DNA from: Liopterus haemorrhoidalis
Taxonomy: Eukaryota; Arthropoda; Insecta; Coleoptera; Dytiscidae
Length of the DNA: 64,000 nt
Reading direction: 5' to 3'
Assembly: GCA_963971575.1 (NCBI GenBank)
Contig: OZ020611.1
Location: forward strand, 60,917,381-60,981,380
Shown one piece after another: positions 22,769 to 31,926 of this stretch; positions within the stretch are counted from its first letter, which is position 1; each line of letters starts with the position of its first letter. The translations under genes and the position numbers were made by a program. The notes under the pieces are model-generated. The model saw only the letters and a program-made list of their open reading frames with translations. It was not told the origin of the DNA and did no database searches.

Positions 22769-24096
22769 AACTGTGGCAGGGTCGTTTTTTCGCCTAGGCC
22801 AACGAGGCCATTGCCTAGGGCCCGCTTATATAAAGAGCCCTGTCGCCGGTCTTAATTTTATTTTGTAAAGTTACTGATTTTACAAAAAAATAAATAAATA
22901 ACAAAATGAATAACATTGACATAATAAATATACTATAAAATTCATATTTCAGACGAACTCCTGTTCGGCATTATAGAATTTATGTATGTAAAATGTATTG
23001 GGTTGATTAACGACGATTTTTGTTTGTATATTAGTTTATTCAACAAAAAAATTGCTGATTGAATACGATCTATTGCTGTATGGGGACGATCGAGCTGAGC
23101 CAGATAGACGTCGCTGTTGATGTTGAATTGCCGTTTGCCGATTTGTGTGGAATCCGCTTCTGTTGACGCTCATCATCTTCATTCAAGCAAAAACAAATGC
23201 CGTTTGCAATGATCTTCCAATGGATGTTTCCGCGTCTATCACACCATACACACCACATTGCCTTCTTGCTATGGGCACCTTTTGCTATTCCTTTCGGTGT
23301 TTCACCCGGAGATACACAAACTTTCATTCTTTTGACGTTTTTTAAGAGCAACCACGATTCATCACCAGTGACAAGATTCTTCAAAAATGACGATTGCTCG
23401 TTTTTCTAAAGCAATTCGGTAAAAATTCGAACTCGATCGGCTTTGTTATTATCGGAGAGTTCGCGAGACACCTATCCAGCTAATTTCCACAGATTTTCAA
23501 GATTTTTTAGGCGATGGACGATCGTGGATTGGTCGACATTGAAGTCTTCGGCCAGTAGCTGGGTTGTTATGCTATCGTCCTCTTCCAAGGCTGACAAAAG
23601 TGCCTGATCTTCGAAATCCGATGGCCATTCTCTTCCTTCATCATCCTTAAGACTCCTGTCACCCGATTTTAACTTGTGAAATCATATTTCAACTTGTTTT
23701 TGACCGATTGTTCTTTTGCCGAAAAATAAGTGTGCCGCTTTCCATCCTTTCTCGAAGTGGTATAGCATTATACGACGAACATGAATATGATTTTCGACAC
23801 GCATTTATTTTACCTAAAACCAGAAGAATATTTTTATAATTATGAGGTAAAACAAGCGTAATTTTTAACTCCAAAAAAATCGTCGTTAATTATTGGTTGA
23901 TGCAACGAATAATATTATTAAAATTAAATATAGCGGTAATGAATAATCAAGGTTAAAAATTAGGACTCCAAATCGTTGTAATCGTTTAAATTGCTATATT
24001 TTTTCTTAATTTGACTTAATTTCTACTGGTAGGAGGGCACGTTAAATACCCATGGCCTAGGGCTCTTACAATTCATAAGACGGTCCTGAACTGTGG
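22769..24096. mobile_element. hAT element with perfect 8-bp duplication, hosting a mariner
   Basis: The direct repeat AACTGTGG lies at 22769-22776 and 24089-24096. The element runs 22777-24088 with ends CAGGGTCGT... and ...ACGGTCCTG. Near both ends are CCTAGG motifs within GGCCATTGCCTAGGGCCC and CCATGGCCTAGGGCTC. It has no transposase of its own visible; most of its length is the mariner at 22998-23910. Without it the hAT is about 400 bp, a MITE. Confidence 0.88.
22998..23910 (-). pseudogene. mariner transposase, C-terminal catalytic part deleted
   Basis: Minus strand: RIMLYHFEKGWKAAHLFFGK, SGDRSLKDDEGREWPSDFED, LLAEDFNVDQSTIVHRLKNL, SRELSDNNKADRVRIFTELL, KNLVTGDESWLLLKNVKRMK (first catalytic Asp in TGDE), then CVSPGETPKGIAKG...KKAMWCVWCDRRGNIHW. 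After LAQLDRPHTAIDRI it runs straight into the terminal repeat, so the second and third Asp are gone. Both ends share TTAACGACGATTTTT as inverted repeats, and TA flanks the left end (22996-22997). In-frame stops (for example the one after KQVEI) confirm inactivity. It sits inside the hAT at 22777-24088. Confidence 0.8.
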
Positions 24097-24500
24097 GCGA
24101 CAATCGGGACATGAGTTAGAACCTTCTGTCATATCCATTAGATGAATTGAGTTTAGAACACATATGGTTTCAACAAGATGGTGTTGTATGTCATGTAACG
24201 TGACCATCTAACGAAACGACAATCGAAATTTTCAGAGGGTGACTGGCCATCCAAATATCCATAATTAACAATTCTTGATTTTTTCTGGATTTTTCTTAAT
24301 GGACGTGTCTATGCCAACAAGCCAACGCCGTTTGAATAACTATTGGACTATATTCGAGGAGCAATTATTTGCGCAGCTAGAATCATCACCTGAAACCTTT
24401 GGGAGAAATGCTTTCGAAAAAGCTCTCGTCTGTGTGGAAACAAGAGGTGGGCATTATATTTCAGAAATAATTGCTGAAGTTGTTGATGTTCTGTTCTAGA

Positions 24501-24788
24501 AATAATGTTTTAGGAACATTATATTTATATTTGATTTGGTCTCAGCAGTGTTTATCCGATTATTGAAAAGTCTCAGTCTCTTATTTGTTCTTCATTCTTC
24601 GATTCAGGATGGAAAATAAATAGTAGATATAATCTCACCTTGTGGTATACTGACACCGGTAACTCTCGGTTTTCCCCCCAATTCCGTTTCAGAATGATGA
24701 ATGGGCGTAAATGGACGAGTCACAGAGTTCCACGCAGGCGATATATACGAGTACTTATTCTATAATTATTATGTTTAAATTTTTGGAA
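24501..24788. other. Short unannotated gap
   Basis: Nothing recognisable between the old mariner and the Helitron. Confidence 0.4.
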
Positions 24789-25522
24789 TTATATATATAA
24801 AAGCCCAAATTCCTGTGTATCAGACCGTAACGCTTAGTTCCTGGGTGGTAGCGGGTCCTGCGGTATGTGGTGGGTCACGAACTGAGTGGTGGCGAACGAC
24901 GTACTCCGACAGCAGCTCGGTTACCGAGACCAGAGCTCTACAGTTAGTACCTTGGCTTAATTAAAGAATGTTGTGTCAATTGATGTCCCGCCCGCGGCCC
25001 TATACTAATTTTTAAACGACACGCATTAAGCGGATTTTTAGGATTTCCTAAGTATAATCAGAAACAGCTATACCATTGATGTCTAGCATATGGCCCACGG
25101 GCCGTATCCGGTCGGATACTAATTTTAAAACAACACGCATTGAGCGGCTTTTTAGGATTTCCTAGGTATAATCAGAAACAGCTATACCATAGATGTCCAG
25201 CATATGGCCCGCGGGCCGTGTCCGTCCCGATACTGTTTTTTAAACGACACGCATTAAGCGGCTATTTAGGATTTCCTAGGTATAATCAGAAACAGCTATA
25301 TCATTAATATCCAGCATATGGCCCGCGGGCCGTACCCGGCCTGATATTAATTTTTAAACAACGCGCATTGAGCAGCTTTTTAGGATTTCCTAAGTATAAT
25401 CAAGAAACGTTTTTGTTTTGTTAATATACGCAGAATCATGCAAATTTTAATAATTGATTCCTACGTATATTGATTTTTATTCGATATTAATTTGCCAACA
25501 TTGTTGACAACGGGTCTGCTAG
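24789..25522 (+). mobile_element. Nonautonomous Helitron
   Basis: The left end TTATATATATAAAAGCCC resembles the TC-TATATATATAAAA start of insect Helitrons. The right end is a 15-base hairpin GCCAACATTGTTGAC (25494-25508), then AACGGGTCTG, then CTAG (25519-25522) followed by T, the classic hairpin-plus-CTRR Helitron terminus. No Rep/helicase coding sequence is present. The body is mostly a tandem repeat (24965-25405). The 3' end closely matches that of the Helitron at 59873. Confidence 0.7.
24965..25405 (+). repeat. Four tandem units of about 118 bp inside the Helitron
   Basis: Each unit carries CGACACGCATTAAGCGG (or CGCATTGAGCGG), TTTAGGATTTCCTA(A/G)GTATAATC and ATATGGCCC(G/A)CGGGCCGT. The last motif is a strong GC palindrome in an AT-rich background. 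Confidence 0.85.
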
Positions 25523-25679
25523 TTAATATATAATTTCAATTATTATATTAATGGTAAAAATAAATTATATCGTACATATAATACTAGCGCGTGTGTTAAT
25601 GTGATCTGGGTAACATTGTGACGTCATTTTTTCCTAAGGTTCTCGTGATTGGCTAACTGGGGACTCTGAGGTCTCTTGA

Positions 25680-26275
25680 TTGACAAGTATTTTGCAGATT
25701 TATTCTCTAATCATCTACGAATATAATTACATATAGAAGTGTGTAGGATTTCGTATGCATAAACCAGAAACTATAGATACAACTATATGATTTGGTCGAT
25801 ATGAACAATATTTTGCAGATTTATTCTCTAAAAAACTGCGAATAAAATAACGTATAGAAATGTTTAGGGTTTCGTAGACATAAACAAGAAATTCTGTACA
25901 CACCTATATCCTATGATCGATATGAAAAATAATTTGCTGATTTATTTTCTAAGAATCTGCGGATAAAATAACGTATAGAAATATATATGATTTTGTAGAC
26001 ATAAACAAGAAACTCTAGACGCTCCTACATTCTTTGACTGGTATGAACAATATTTTGCAGATATATTTTCTAAGAATCTACCAATATATTTATTTACTTA
26101 TAATGGTTTATTAGGCATAAACAAAAAACTCTAGGCACTCCTATATCCTATGATCTATATGAAAAATATTTTGCAGATTTATTCTCTAAGAAACTGCGGA
26201 TAAAATTACATGTAGAAATTTTTAGGGTTCGAAGGCATAAAAGAGAAACTCTAGACACGCCTATATTTTTTAACC
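25680..26275 (+). repeat. 122-bp tandem array, five units
   Basis: Units share TATTTTGCAGATTTATTCTC, CTGCG(G/A)ATAAAAT, and CATAAACAAGAAACTCTAGA. The same unit occurs in reverse complement at 60150-60850 inside a Helitron, so this array is probably the core of another Helitron copy whose ends I cannot place confidently. Confidence 0.85.
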
Positions 26276-26276
26276 C

Positions 26277-26528
26277 AGTGTTTCTCAACCAAAAACGCAC
26301 CGCGGACTAGTATAATATATAATTTTCTAACGCAGACCACTAATAATAATTATTGGTTCATTTTTTGCAAGAAAACAAATATATTTAATTGGGGACAGGT
26401 AAATATATTTGTTTTATTTGTAGCAAATCGCAGAAAATTTACAGAAAATAAACAAAATATAAATTATTTACATTAAAAAATTAAAAAACTGCAAAAAAAT
26501 CTTTCACGGGCCACTAAATTTTTTTTGG
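26277..26528. mobile_element. hAT MITE, left end, cut off by Penelope
   Basis: CAGTGTTTCTCAACC is a canonical hAT terminal repeat, followed by CACCGCGGAC and, near the right, TCACGGGCCACTAAATTT, common hAT subterminal motifs. No right end is visible before the Penelope sequence begins at about 26530. Confidence 0.6.
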
Positions 26529-27135
26529 GGTTTTATATAATTTCATATAATTTAATGTCGACAAATTAATATTGTGAAAATGTTGTTGAAATAATGAACA
26601 TTGTAAGTTTTCACCATTTTTATTTTATAACTGCTCACTAGTTTCGGCTTTCGCCATTTTCAAAGCAAAGAAATAATATACAAATATTACAACTTAAATA
26701 CTGTAAGAATTTATTAAAGTTAATCCGTTAATCCTATGAGAGGGGAGGTAAACAAGTCGGTCATCTCATTAACGGTTTTTCCTATTTTGATCAATTTCTT
26801 TATCTCGTCCGCCTCTAATAAATTTAATTTGGTGTCTTTTGATTGTGAATGAATGACATCTGGCTTGAAGTTTAAACAATATTTTTCATATGTTTCATAT
26901 GTACAGTGCATGAAGAATGAGTTTTTTGTTATTTCCAGGAGGTTTTGTGTTCTTCAATTCGGATGGCAAAAGATCTTCCTGTTTGGCCACAATAGGCGAA
27001 GCCACCCGTTTCACATGTTAACATGTAAACGCCACTCTTGTCCAGTATAATTGCTTTGTGTTTAGTATTTACTAAAGATTTTTTAATGTTGTATATGCTG
27101 TCCCGTGATTCGCTGACCGGCAATGAAATTGAGAT
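26529..27135 (-). pseudogene. Penelope-like element: GIY-YIG endonuclease fragment, copy 2
   Basis: It aligns with copy 1 at 13506-14055 over the UTR (GTCGACAAATTAATATTGTG and onward) and coding part. It reads PVSESRDSIYNIKKSLVNTK, HKAIILDKSGVYMLTCETGG, FAYCGQTGRSFAIRIEEHKT. CETG lacks the second Cys of the CxxC seen in copy 1. A frame break near 26900-26930 (EITKN...) separates the nuclease from the tail YCLNFKPDVIHSQSKDTK. It retains a little more N-terminal linker than copy 1, so the two are independent truncations. Confidence 0.8.
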
Positions 27136-28000
27136 ACGTTAAAAAATAAAACCAAATACCCATACAAACAATTGAAATTCTTATATTATAAATCCGACAT
27201 TGTTGACGAGTAATAACTTAGTTTAACAATAACTAAACTTAATTTAATTCGATGTAAAATTTCGAAGAGGTAGTAATTATCTGTTTAAGTTCCTGGTTGA
27301 GGATCTACTTTCTCTTGAAAAAATAAAAATGTCCAGTGTTAACTGCCTAGGTTTTAAAACAAGTATAACAAAAACTAACAAGTACTGCAAGTATTTCAGA
27401 ATAAGAATGTACGTCATTAGCCTCCGATCTACACCTCTGTGGTTGTAAGAAGTCGCGGTGTTGATTGGTCGTTTTATAACTTTTAGATGAGATTCTTGTG
27501 TTCTTTTTTTTTCTACTCCTTTGACTGTCAATTTATTTATTTGACTATTTTTTTTAAGTTTTCCTTTGAGAGCACTCACTTATCTCTATCTTAAACTTCT
27601 GTGATATATTCAGCTGTTACAACATCCAGTCGCTAGGAAGCTTGCTGCCGTCTTCAATAATATTCTCCACTTAATTTACTGCTTCGAAATTATAAATAAA
27701 TGCTGGAAGAAGTTTTAAGAAAACCTTATAGTAATTGTATTATGTAGTAGAGAGCAAGTTCCCCCTCCTTATGGAATATTAATAATTTTTAAAATTTTAT
27801 TTAAATATATTATTCATACATATTTTAATCTAATGACTAGACATTGAGATATGATGCACGGTTGCTCCAATCATGGACACTATGTTGGAGGCTGCGGCCC
27901 ACTTCGGGATATACTGCTAATGGCAGTGATGATGATGATGATGATGATGATGAGATAATGATGATGATGGTGATGAATAATAAAATTATCGTATTAACTG
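27136..28000. repeat. Intergenic stretch with a GAT microsatellite
   Basis: GATGATGATGATGATGATGA and variants occupy 27925-27976. The 100-codon minus ORF at 27277-27579 has a basic N-terminal half and a hydrophobic C-terminal half, but no domain I recognise. Otherwise nothing was identified. Confidence 0.5.
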
Positions 28001-28008
28001 TTTTATAA

Positions 28009-28014
28009 TTTATT
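28009..28014 (-). promoter_or_regulatory. Candidate polyadenylation signal for the GYG-repeat gene
   Basis: AATAAA on the minus strand, about 365 bases after the stop codon. It is the nearest perfect hexamer I see, but a variant signal closer to the stop is possible. Confidence 0.35.
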
Positions 28015-28377
28015 TCCGAAACTTCATATTTAACATGTATTTTACAATATTTTGTATTTCCTTATTTTACAGATCACTGAAATAGCAGCTTATCGACATA
28101 AATTATTATCAACATTAATGAGAACAAAATTGTAATTTGTACATAAATAAATAAGCAACTAAATTCTAGTCGCTCTTTTCACTTACAGTAAAAAATAAAA
28201 TACTGTGAATTACGACTGAATATTTTGCTCAAGATAAATAATAGATAATATTTCTTCCTCTCATGATGTAAAATTAAAATAAATTACAGATTTAAGGTTA
28301 ATAAGAAAGAGGAAGCATTTGAAAACTACAATTAATAATATTTTTTGACAGAAAGTGAAAAGAAGAGACATAAAATT

Positions 28378-29172
28378 TTAAAAACCGCCTAAAACTCCTG
28401 AATACGCTGGGAAACCTGTCTGGTAACTATATCCGGGATAGGTGTATCCATCAACCAGGGGATTCTTAGTTATTGGAATTTTAGAGTTGTAGTTAAAGGG
28501 CTTGTAACCACCGACAACGCCATAACCCCCGTACCCAGTATAAGGCACACCGATTCCACTATTACTTCCATATGAGTCATAATGTCCTGGATATTGGATT
28601 GTTCTGCTGTTGTATTGACCCAAGTAACCTCCTAGTGCTCCGCCATATCCACTGTATGGTGCACCGATACCAGTATATCCTGTTCCGCTATATCCCATTG
28701 GTCTTCCATATCGTAGTGATCCGCCATAGCTGCTATAGCCAAGATTGCCATCTAAAAGTGGATTGCTATTATATCCGGGTAACACCGGATGGCTACCATA
28801 TGCACCTAACGTCGGAATGCTACCATATCCACCTAACGTCGGAACACTACCATATCCACCTAAAGCCGGATTGCTACCATATCCACCTAAAGGTGTATTG
28901 CTACTATATCCACTTAACGATGGATTGCTACCATATCCACCTAACGCCGCATTGGTGCCATATCCAGATAATCCGGGATTGCCATATCCTACTGTACTAC
29001 TAAATCCTCCAGGTGCACCTCCATATGTCATAGCGTTACCGTTGCCTCCAAACAGTCCTCTTTTGGTGATAGATTTCGAATCATCAGTGTCTTCCTTTGG
29101 TGCTGAATCATGTTCAAGCGAAGATGATTCAGATCTCGCAAGGGATGCGAGAGAGCAGAATAAAAGAAATGC
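28378..29172 (-). CDS. Secreted Gly/Tyr-rich repeat protein (cuticle-type), last exon
   Basis: This is the only convincing host gene. The exon starts after a minus-strand acceptor TATGATTGTTTCAG and encodes AFLLFCSLASLARS, the core of a signal peptide whose start Met must lie in an upstream exon I could not locate. Residues about 15-38 are acidic and end in a dibasic ITKR site, then GLFGGNGNAM. Eight 9-residue units follow (LGGYGSNPA, LGGYGSVPT, LGGYGSIPT, LGAYGSHPV and others), then a Tyr/Gly/Pro-rich tail ending YPGYSYQTGFPAYSGVLGGF and TAA. There is no chitin-binding R&R motif. The composition resembles insect cuticular, eggshell or silk-associated structural proteins, so a secreted extracellular-matrix role is inferred. 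The frame is intact and codon use is even. The exact family is unknown. Confidence 0.85.
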   Translation of the reverse strand, partial: AFLLFCSLASLARSESSSLEHDSAPKEDTDDSKSITKRGLFGGNGNAMTYGGAPGGFSSTVGYGNPGLSGYGTNAALGGYGSNPSLSGYSSNTPLGGYGSNPALGGYGSVPTLGGYGSIPTLGAYGSHPVLPGYNSNPLLDGNLGYSSYGGSLRYGRPMGYSGTGYTGIGAPYSGYGGALGGYLGQYNSRTIQYPGHYDSYGSNSGIGVPYTGYGGYGVVGGYKPFNYNSKIPITKNPLVDGYTYPGYSYQTGFPAYSGVLGGF

Positions 29173-29186
29173 CTGAAACAATCATA
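29173..29186 (-). promoter_or_regulatory. 3' splice site of the GYG-repeat gene
   Basis: ATGATTGTTTCAG on the minus strand directly precedes the signal-peptide codons (phase 0 at GCA). An intron after the first few codons is typical of insect cuticle-type genes. No upstream exon was identified within the window with confidence. Confidence 0.55.
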
Positions 29187-29290
29187 TGTTTGTTAAATGC
29201 TTGAAAATTAATGAATTGGTGAATTTTAGAAACTCCTAAGTACAGTAAACCCTCGATTTAACGGATTGATCGATTACTAAAATTCAGCCG

Positions 29291-29292
<2 letters not shown>

Positions 29293-29362
<70 letters not shown>

Positions 29363-29372
29363 ATGATATGAT
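29293..29372. repeat. (TA)n microsatellite with GATAT end
   Basis: About 65 bp of alternating TA passes into GATATGATATGATAT. Confidence 0.95.
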
Positions 29373-29374
29373 AT

Positions 29375-29668
29375 AAAAAAGTCTGAAACAAAAGTTGTTA
29401 AACAGTGAATTTCCTTTATCCTGCAACATTGAAATTATTATTATGCATGGTTCCCTAGTAACGACAAATTATTTTGACAGCAATGTTAAATCGCCAATGT
29501 TGCAAATTAAAAGAGACGCACTTTTACATTGCTGTCAGATTTCAATTACCATAGTAATAATTATACCTATATTGCAGGATAAAAGAAATTCACTGTATAT
29601 ATATATATATATATATAATATATATATATAAACCAGGTATAACAACTTTTGTTTGAGACTTTTTTTTA
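29375..29668. mobile_element. Palindromic MITE
   Basis: AAAAAGTCTGAAACAAAAGT then TGTTA at the left is mirrored at the right as TAACAACTTTTGTTTGAGAC then TTTTT. Inner pairs CAGTGAATTTC...TTTATCCTGCAA and TTGCAGGATAAAAGAAATTC confirm arms of about 60 bp or more. A (TA)n run (29598-29632) lies in the right arm. No coding content. Confidence 0.75.
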
Positions 29669-29669
29669 A

Positions 29670-30106
29670 ATTTTATTATTTTTTTTTATTTATTTATTTT
29701 TTTTGTATGTATGTAGGTACGTTTCCATCGTAAATTATAAATACACATTATGAAATTGTCAACGTAATATAATACGTTATTGTCTTTTACAATAATAACT
29801 ACACTGCTGCTAGAATGTATCTTATACAAGTACTCACTACACTTTAAAAATGTGTGTTTTATTTTAAACTGTATTTATTTATATACGTTTGCTACAAAGT
29901 AAATATAGTGAAGTAGTTCAAGATTTTTAATTGGTGTCCATCCGAAATCCATTTTAAAATAAAATATTTGAAATGCCTATCTAAATATAGTTAGGACCGA
30001 CAGACATCATGCTAAAAATAGTCAAAACATTATGTACGAAGCTCAATTCGTGGAGTTCCCTTGAAATCTCGAAATGTCAAAATCGGTATGATCACAATAT
30101 CTCCCT
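29670..30106. other. No recognisable feature
   Basis: AT-rich sequence beginning with a T-rich run (29664-29705). Nothing coding was recognised. Confidence 0.4.
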
Positions 30107-30310
30107 TATACCATGAGTTCAAAAAGTAATTACATAAGGGTTGGCTATGGAAAAATAAAATAATGTCTACTGCAAGCTTTATATAACAATATAAACTTAT
30201 GACATAAAACAACAGTGATGACAGTTAATTAATTCTAAAGCTTGCAGTAGACATTATTTCATTTTTCCATAGCCAGCCCTTATGTAATTACTTTTTGAAC
30301 TCATGGTATA
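30107..30310. mobile_element. 200-bp foldback MITE with TA target duplication
   Basis: The element at 30109-30308 has arms of about 74 bp. It starts TACCATGAGTTCAAAAAGTA and ends TACTTTTTGAACTCATGGTA. The inner part GTCTACTGCAAGCTT pairs with AAGCTTGCAGTAGAC. TA flanks both sides, so a Tc1/mariner-type MITE is likely. Confidence 0.88.
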
Positions 30311-30990
30311 TGTTGGCGGTCGGTAAAAATTGAAAAGAAAATTGGAAAGAATGAAAATTTGAAAGAATATTGGACAGACAGTAATATTTTTGCAGGACAC
30401 AATAACTTATAAAATGCTTCGCGGGCCGGATAGAATTTCAGCGCGGGCCGCCATTTGCCCAGGCCTCCTATAGACAGACAGTCAGTCAGAAAAATGATTA
30501 ACAGATAGACACATGAGATACAGATAAGCGCAGCTTGATTTACCTACGAAACCCTAATATAAGCTTTCAAACATAAATTAACAAATTTTCCGAGATTAGT
30601 CACAAAATGTACGATAAGTTTATAAAATCAGTATAAACTGCCAGTGATTCTGTGTAAAACAATTTGACAACTGCTGAATATATCTGAACACGTTGTCTGA
30701 AACTTTATCGTGCGATATTTCTAATTGACTACGAAACACAGGAACGCGAATTAAAATTCCTGACTCAACGGAATTTTCATCTTTCGATACTAGGCAATCG
30801 ATTTAGCTTCGAATGTTTAATACTTTAAAATAAATACCTGTTTAAACAGGTATAATTAAACTGGATGAGATGTTGGCTACTTGACATTCACGTACTGCTG
30901 GTTGCCTTTAAACAGAGGACTTGCTATCTGACCTATACGCTACGTGGAGGAATAGGTTGGAGATATATAAACTCACATTTTATTAAAATT
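30311..30990. other. Intergenic stretch with a hAT-like remnant
   Basis: GCGGGCCGGATAGAATTTC, GCGCGGGCCGCC and TTGCCCAGGCCT at 30420-30468 resemble the right end of hAT MITEs. No left partner is seen. GACAGACA runs lie at 30475-30490. Nothing else was identified. Confidence 0.4.
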
Positions 30991-30994
30991 GTAA

Positions 30995-31924
30995 TACAAG
31001 GTGTCTCAAAAGAAATTTTATATTTATTTAGCTTACTGCGTGAACGCAACGTATCCGAGGGGCGCGGGGGTTATGTCAATCGGTAGCCTGGCTCTTGGGA
31101 ATTCAATCGCTATGGAGCGTTTCTCGGGAGCAGACCGCACGTTATTCGTGCGAGAGTTTTACAAAAACGGTGATTCGGCGACTGTAGCGCGTAGAAAATT
31201 CTGCAGTATTCGAGGTTTTCGCTACTTAAATGATGCGCCAAGCATTCCTCTCATTCGACATTGGGTTAAAAAGTTTGAAGAGACTGGTACAACGCTGGAT
31301 AAATCAAAATACGGGCGACTTAGGTCATCAAGAACGGTAGAAAACGTGGAGAATGTTAATCAGTCTGTTCGTGACGACCCGAACCGTTCAATTCGGAAGC
31401 GCGCAAGTGCTTTAAATGTGCATAGATCATCATTACATCGCATTATGCACAAAGACCTAAAGCTGCACCCCTACAAAATTCAATTGGTGCAAGAATTAAA
31501 GCCCCAAGATGCCAGTCAGAGGCTTAATTTCGTAAATCAGGTGATTGAGCGATTTTCCCGGAGAGGTGACATAAATTGGCCTCCACGCAGTCCAGATTTA
31601 ACCCCTATGGACTTTTTTCTATGGGGTCATCTTAAATCTAAAGTTTACGCCAATAAACCGACTTCACTGGCGCATTTGAAAGAAAATATCCGTCACGAAA
31701 TGGCAGCCATCCCTGAGTCCACCTGCCGAGACGTCATAAGTAATTTTACTGTTCGATTAAATGAGTGCCGAGAACGCGAGGGTCTACATTTAGACGATAT
31801 TATTTTTAAGAAATAAATCCCCAAAAAGTGTATTTTAATAATTAATAAACATTTTTTCTATATACGGCTTACTTTTTTTTTAATCGATCCACTAAATATA
31901 AAATTTCTTTTGAGACACCTTGTA
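30995..31924 (+). mobile_element. mariner-like element, nearly intact ends, core-deleted
   Basis: Terminal repeats CAAGGTGTCTCAAAAGAAAT (from 30997) and ATTTCTTTTGAGACACCTTG (to 31922) are near perfect and flanked by TA. It carries the open transposase frame 31112-31816. The length of about 926 bp is shorter than expected for a full copy, because roughly a third of the transposase is missing in frame. Confidence 0.88.
31112..31816 (+). CDS. Core-deleted mariner-like transposase, uninterrupted frame
   Basis: 234 residues from ATG (MERFSGADRTLFVREFYKNG) to TAA with no break. The N-terminal DNA-binding half is complete: first helix-turn-helix about residues 1-60, the linker GRLRSSRTVENVENV, and the second motif SIRKRASALNVHRSSLHRIM about 90-115, then HPYKIQLVQELKPQDASQRL. 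The frame then jumps from NFVNQVIERF to RRGDINWPPRSPDLTPMDFF, omitting roughly 110-120 residues with the first two catalytic Asp residues. The third (PMDFF) and the C-terminus to HLDDIIF remain. Such a protein could bind its terminal repeats but not cut. I chose the second Met because family members start with MERF/MQRF; the upstream frame from 31001 is terminal-repeat sequence. Confidence 0.75.
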   Translation: MERFSGADRTLFVREFYKNGDSATVARRKFCSIRGFRYLNDAPSIPLIRHWVKKFEETGTTLDKSKYGRLRSSRTVENVENVNQSVRDDPNRSIRKRASALNVHRSSLHRIMHKDLKLHPYKIQLVQELKPQDASQRLNFVNQVIERFSRRGDINWPPRSPDLTPMDFFLWGHLKSKVYANKPTSLAHLKENIRHEMAAIPESTCRDVISNFTVRLNECREREGLHLDDIIFKK

Positions 31925-31926
31925 TA

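Larger units (their letters stand above)
22640..24500 (+). pseudogene. Old mariner-like transposase interrupted by a hAT element
   Basis: To the left of 22776 the frame reads HYFFEDIANNVVTV and to the right of 24089 GDNRDM. Deleting the hAT and one AACTGTGG copy joins them into FFEDIANNVVTVGDNRDM. It continues as PLDELSLEHIWFQQDGVVCH, with the second catalytic Asp, and ends ETRGGHYISEIIAEV at 24445-24480. This matches the mariner-like family whose shorter, cleaner copy lies at 30997-31922. Several stops interrupt it. The N-terminal DNA-binding part was not found. Confidence 0.65.

Noticed and set aside
24965..25405. CRISPR-like direct repeats
   Set aside because: The whole unit of about 118 bp is repeated with no unique spacers, it lies inside a Helitron, and the sequence is eukaryotic.
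25580..25600. ACTAGCGCG as a reversed Helitron 3' end before the 25680 array
   Set aside because: Orientation of the 122-bp unit relative to the 59873 Helitron predicts the 3' end on the other side, and no hairpin precedes it.
28572..29176. Two plus-strand ORFs of 143 codons each with repeated YHIHLTS and LPYPPN units
   Set aside because: They are antisense and out-of-frame readings of the 27-bp repeats of the GYG protein gene. The minus frame has a signal peptide, splice site and stop; these have none.
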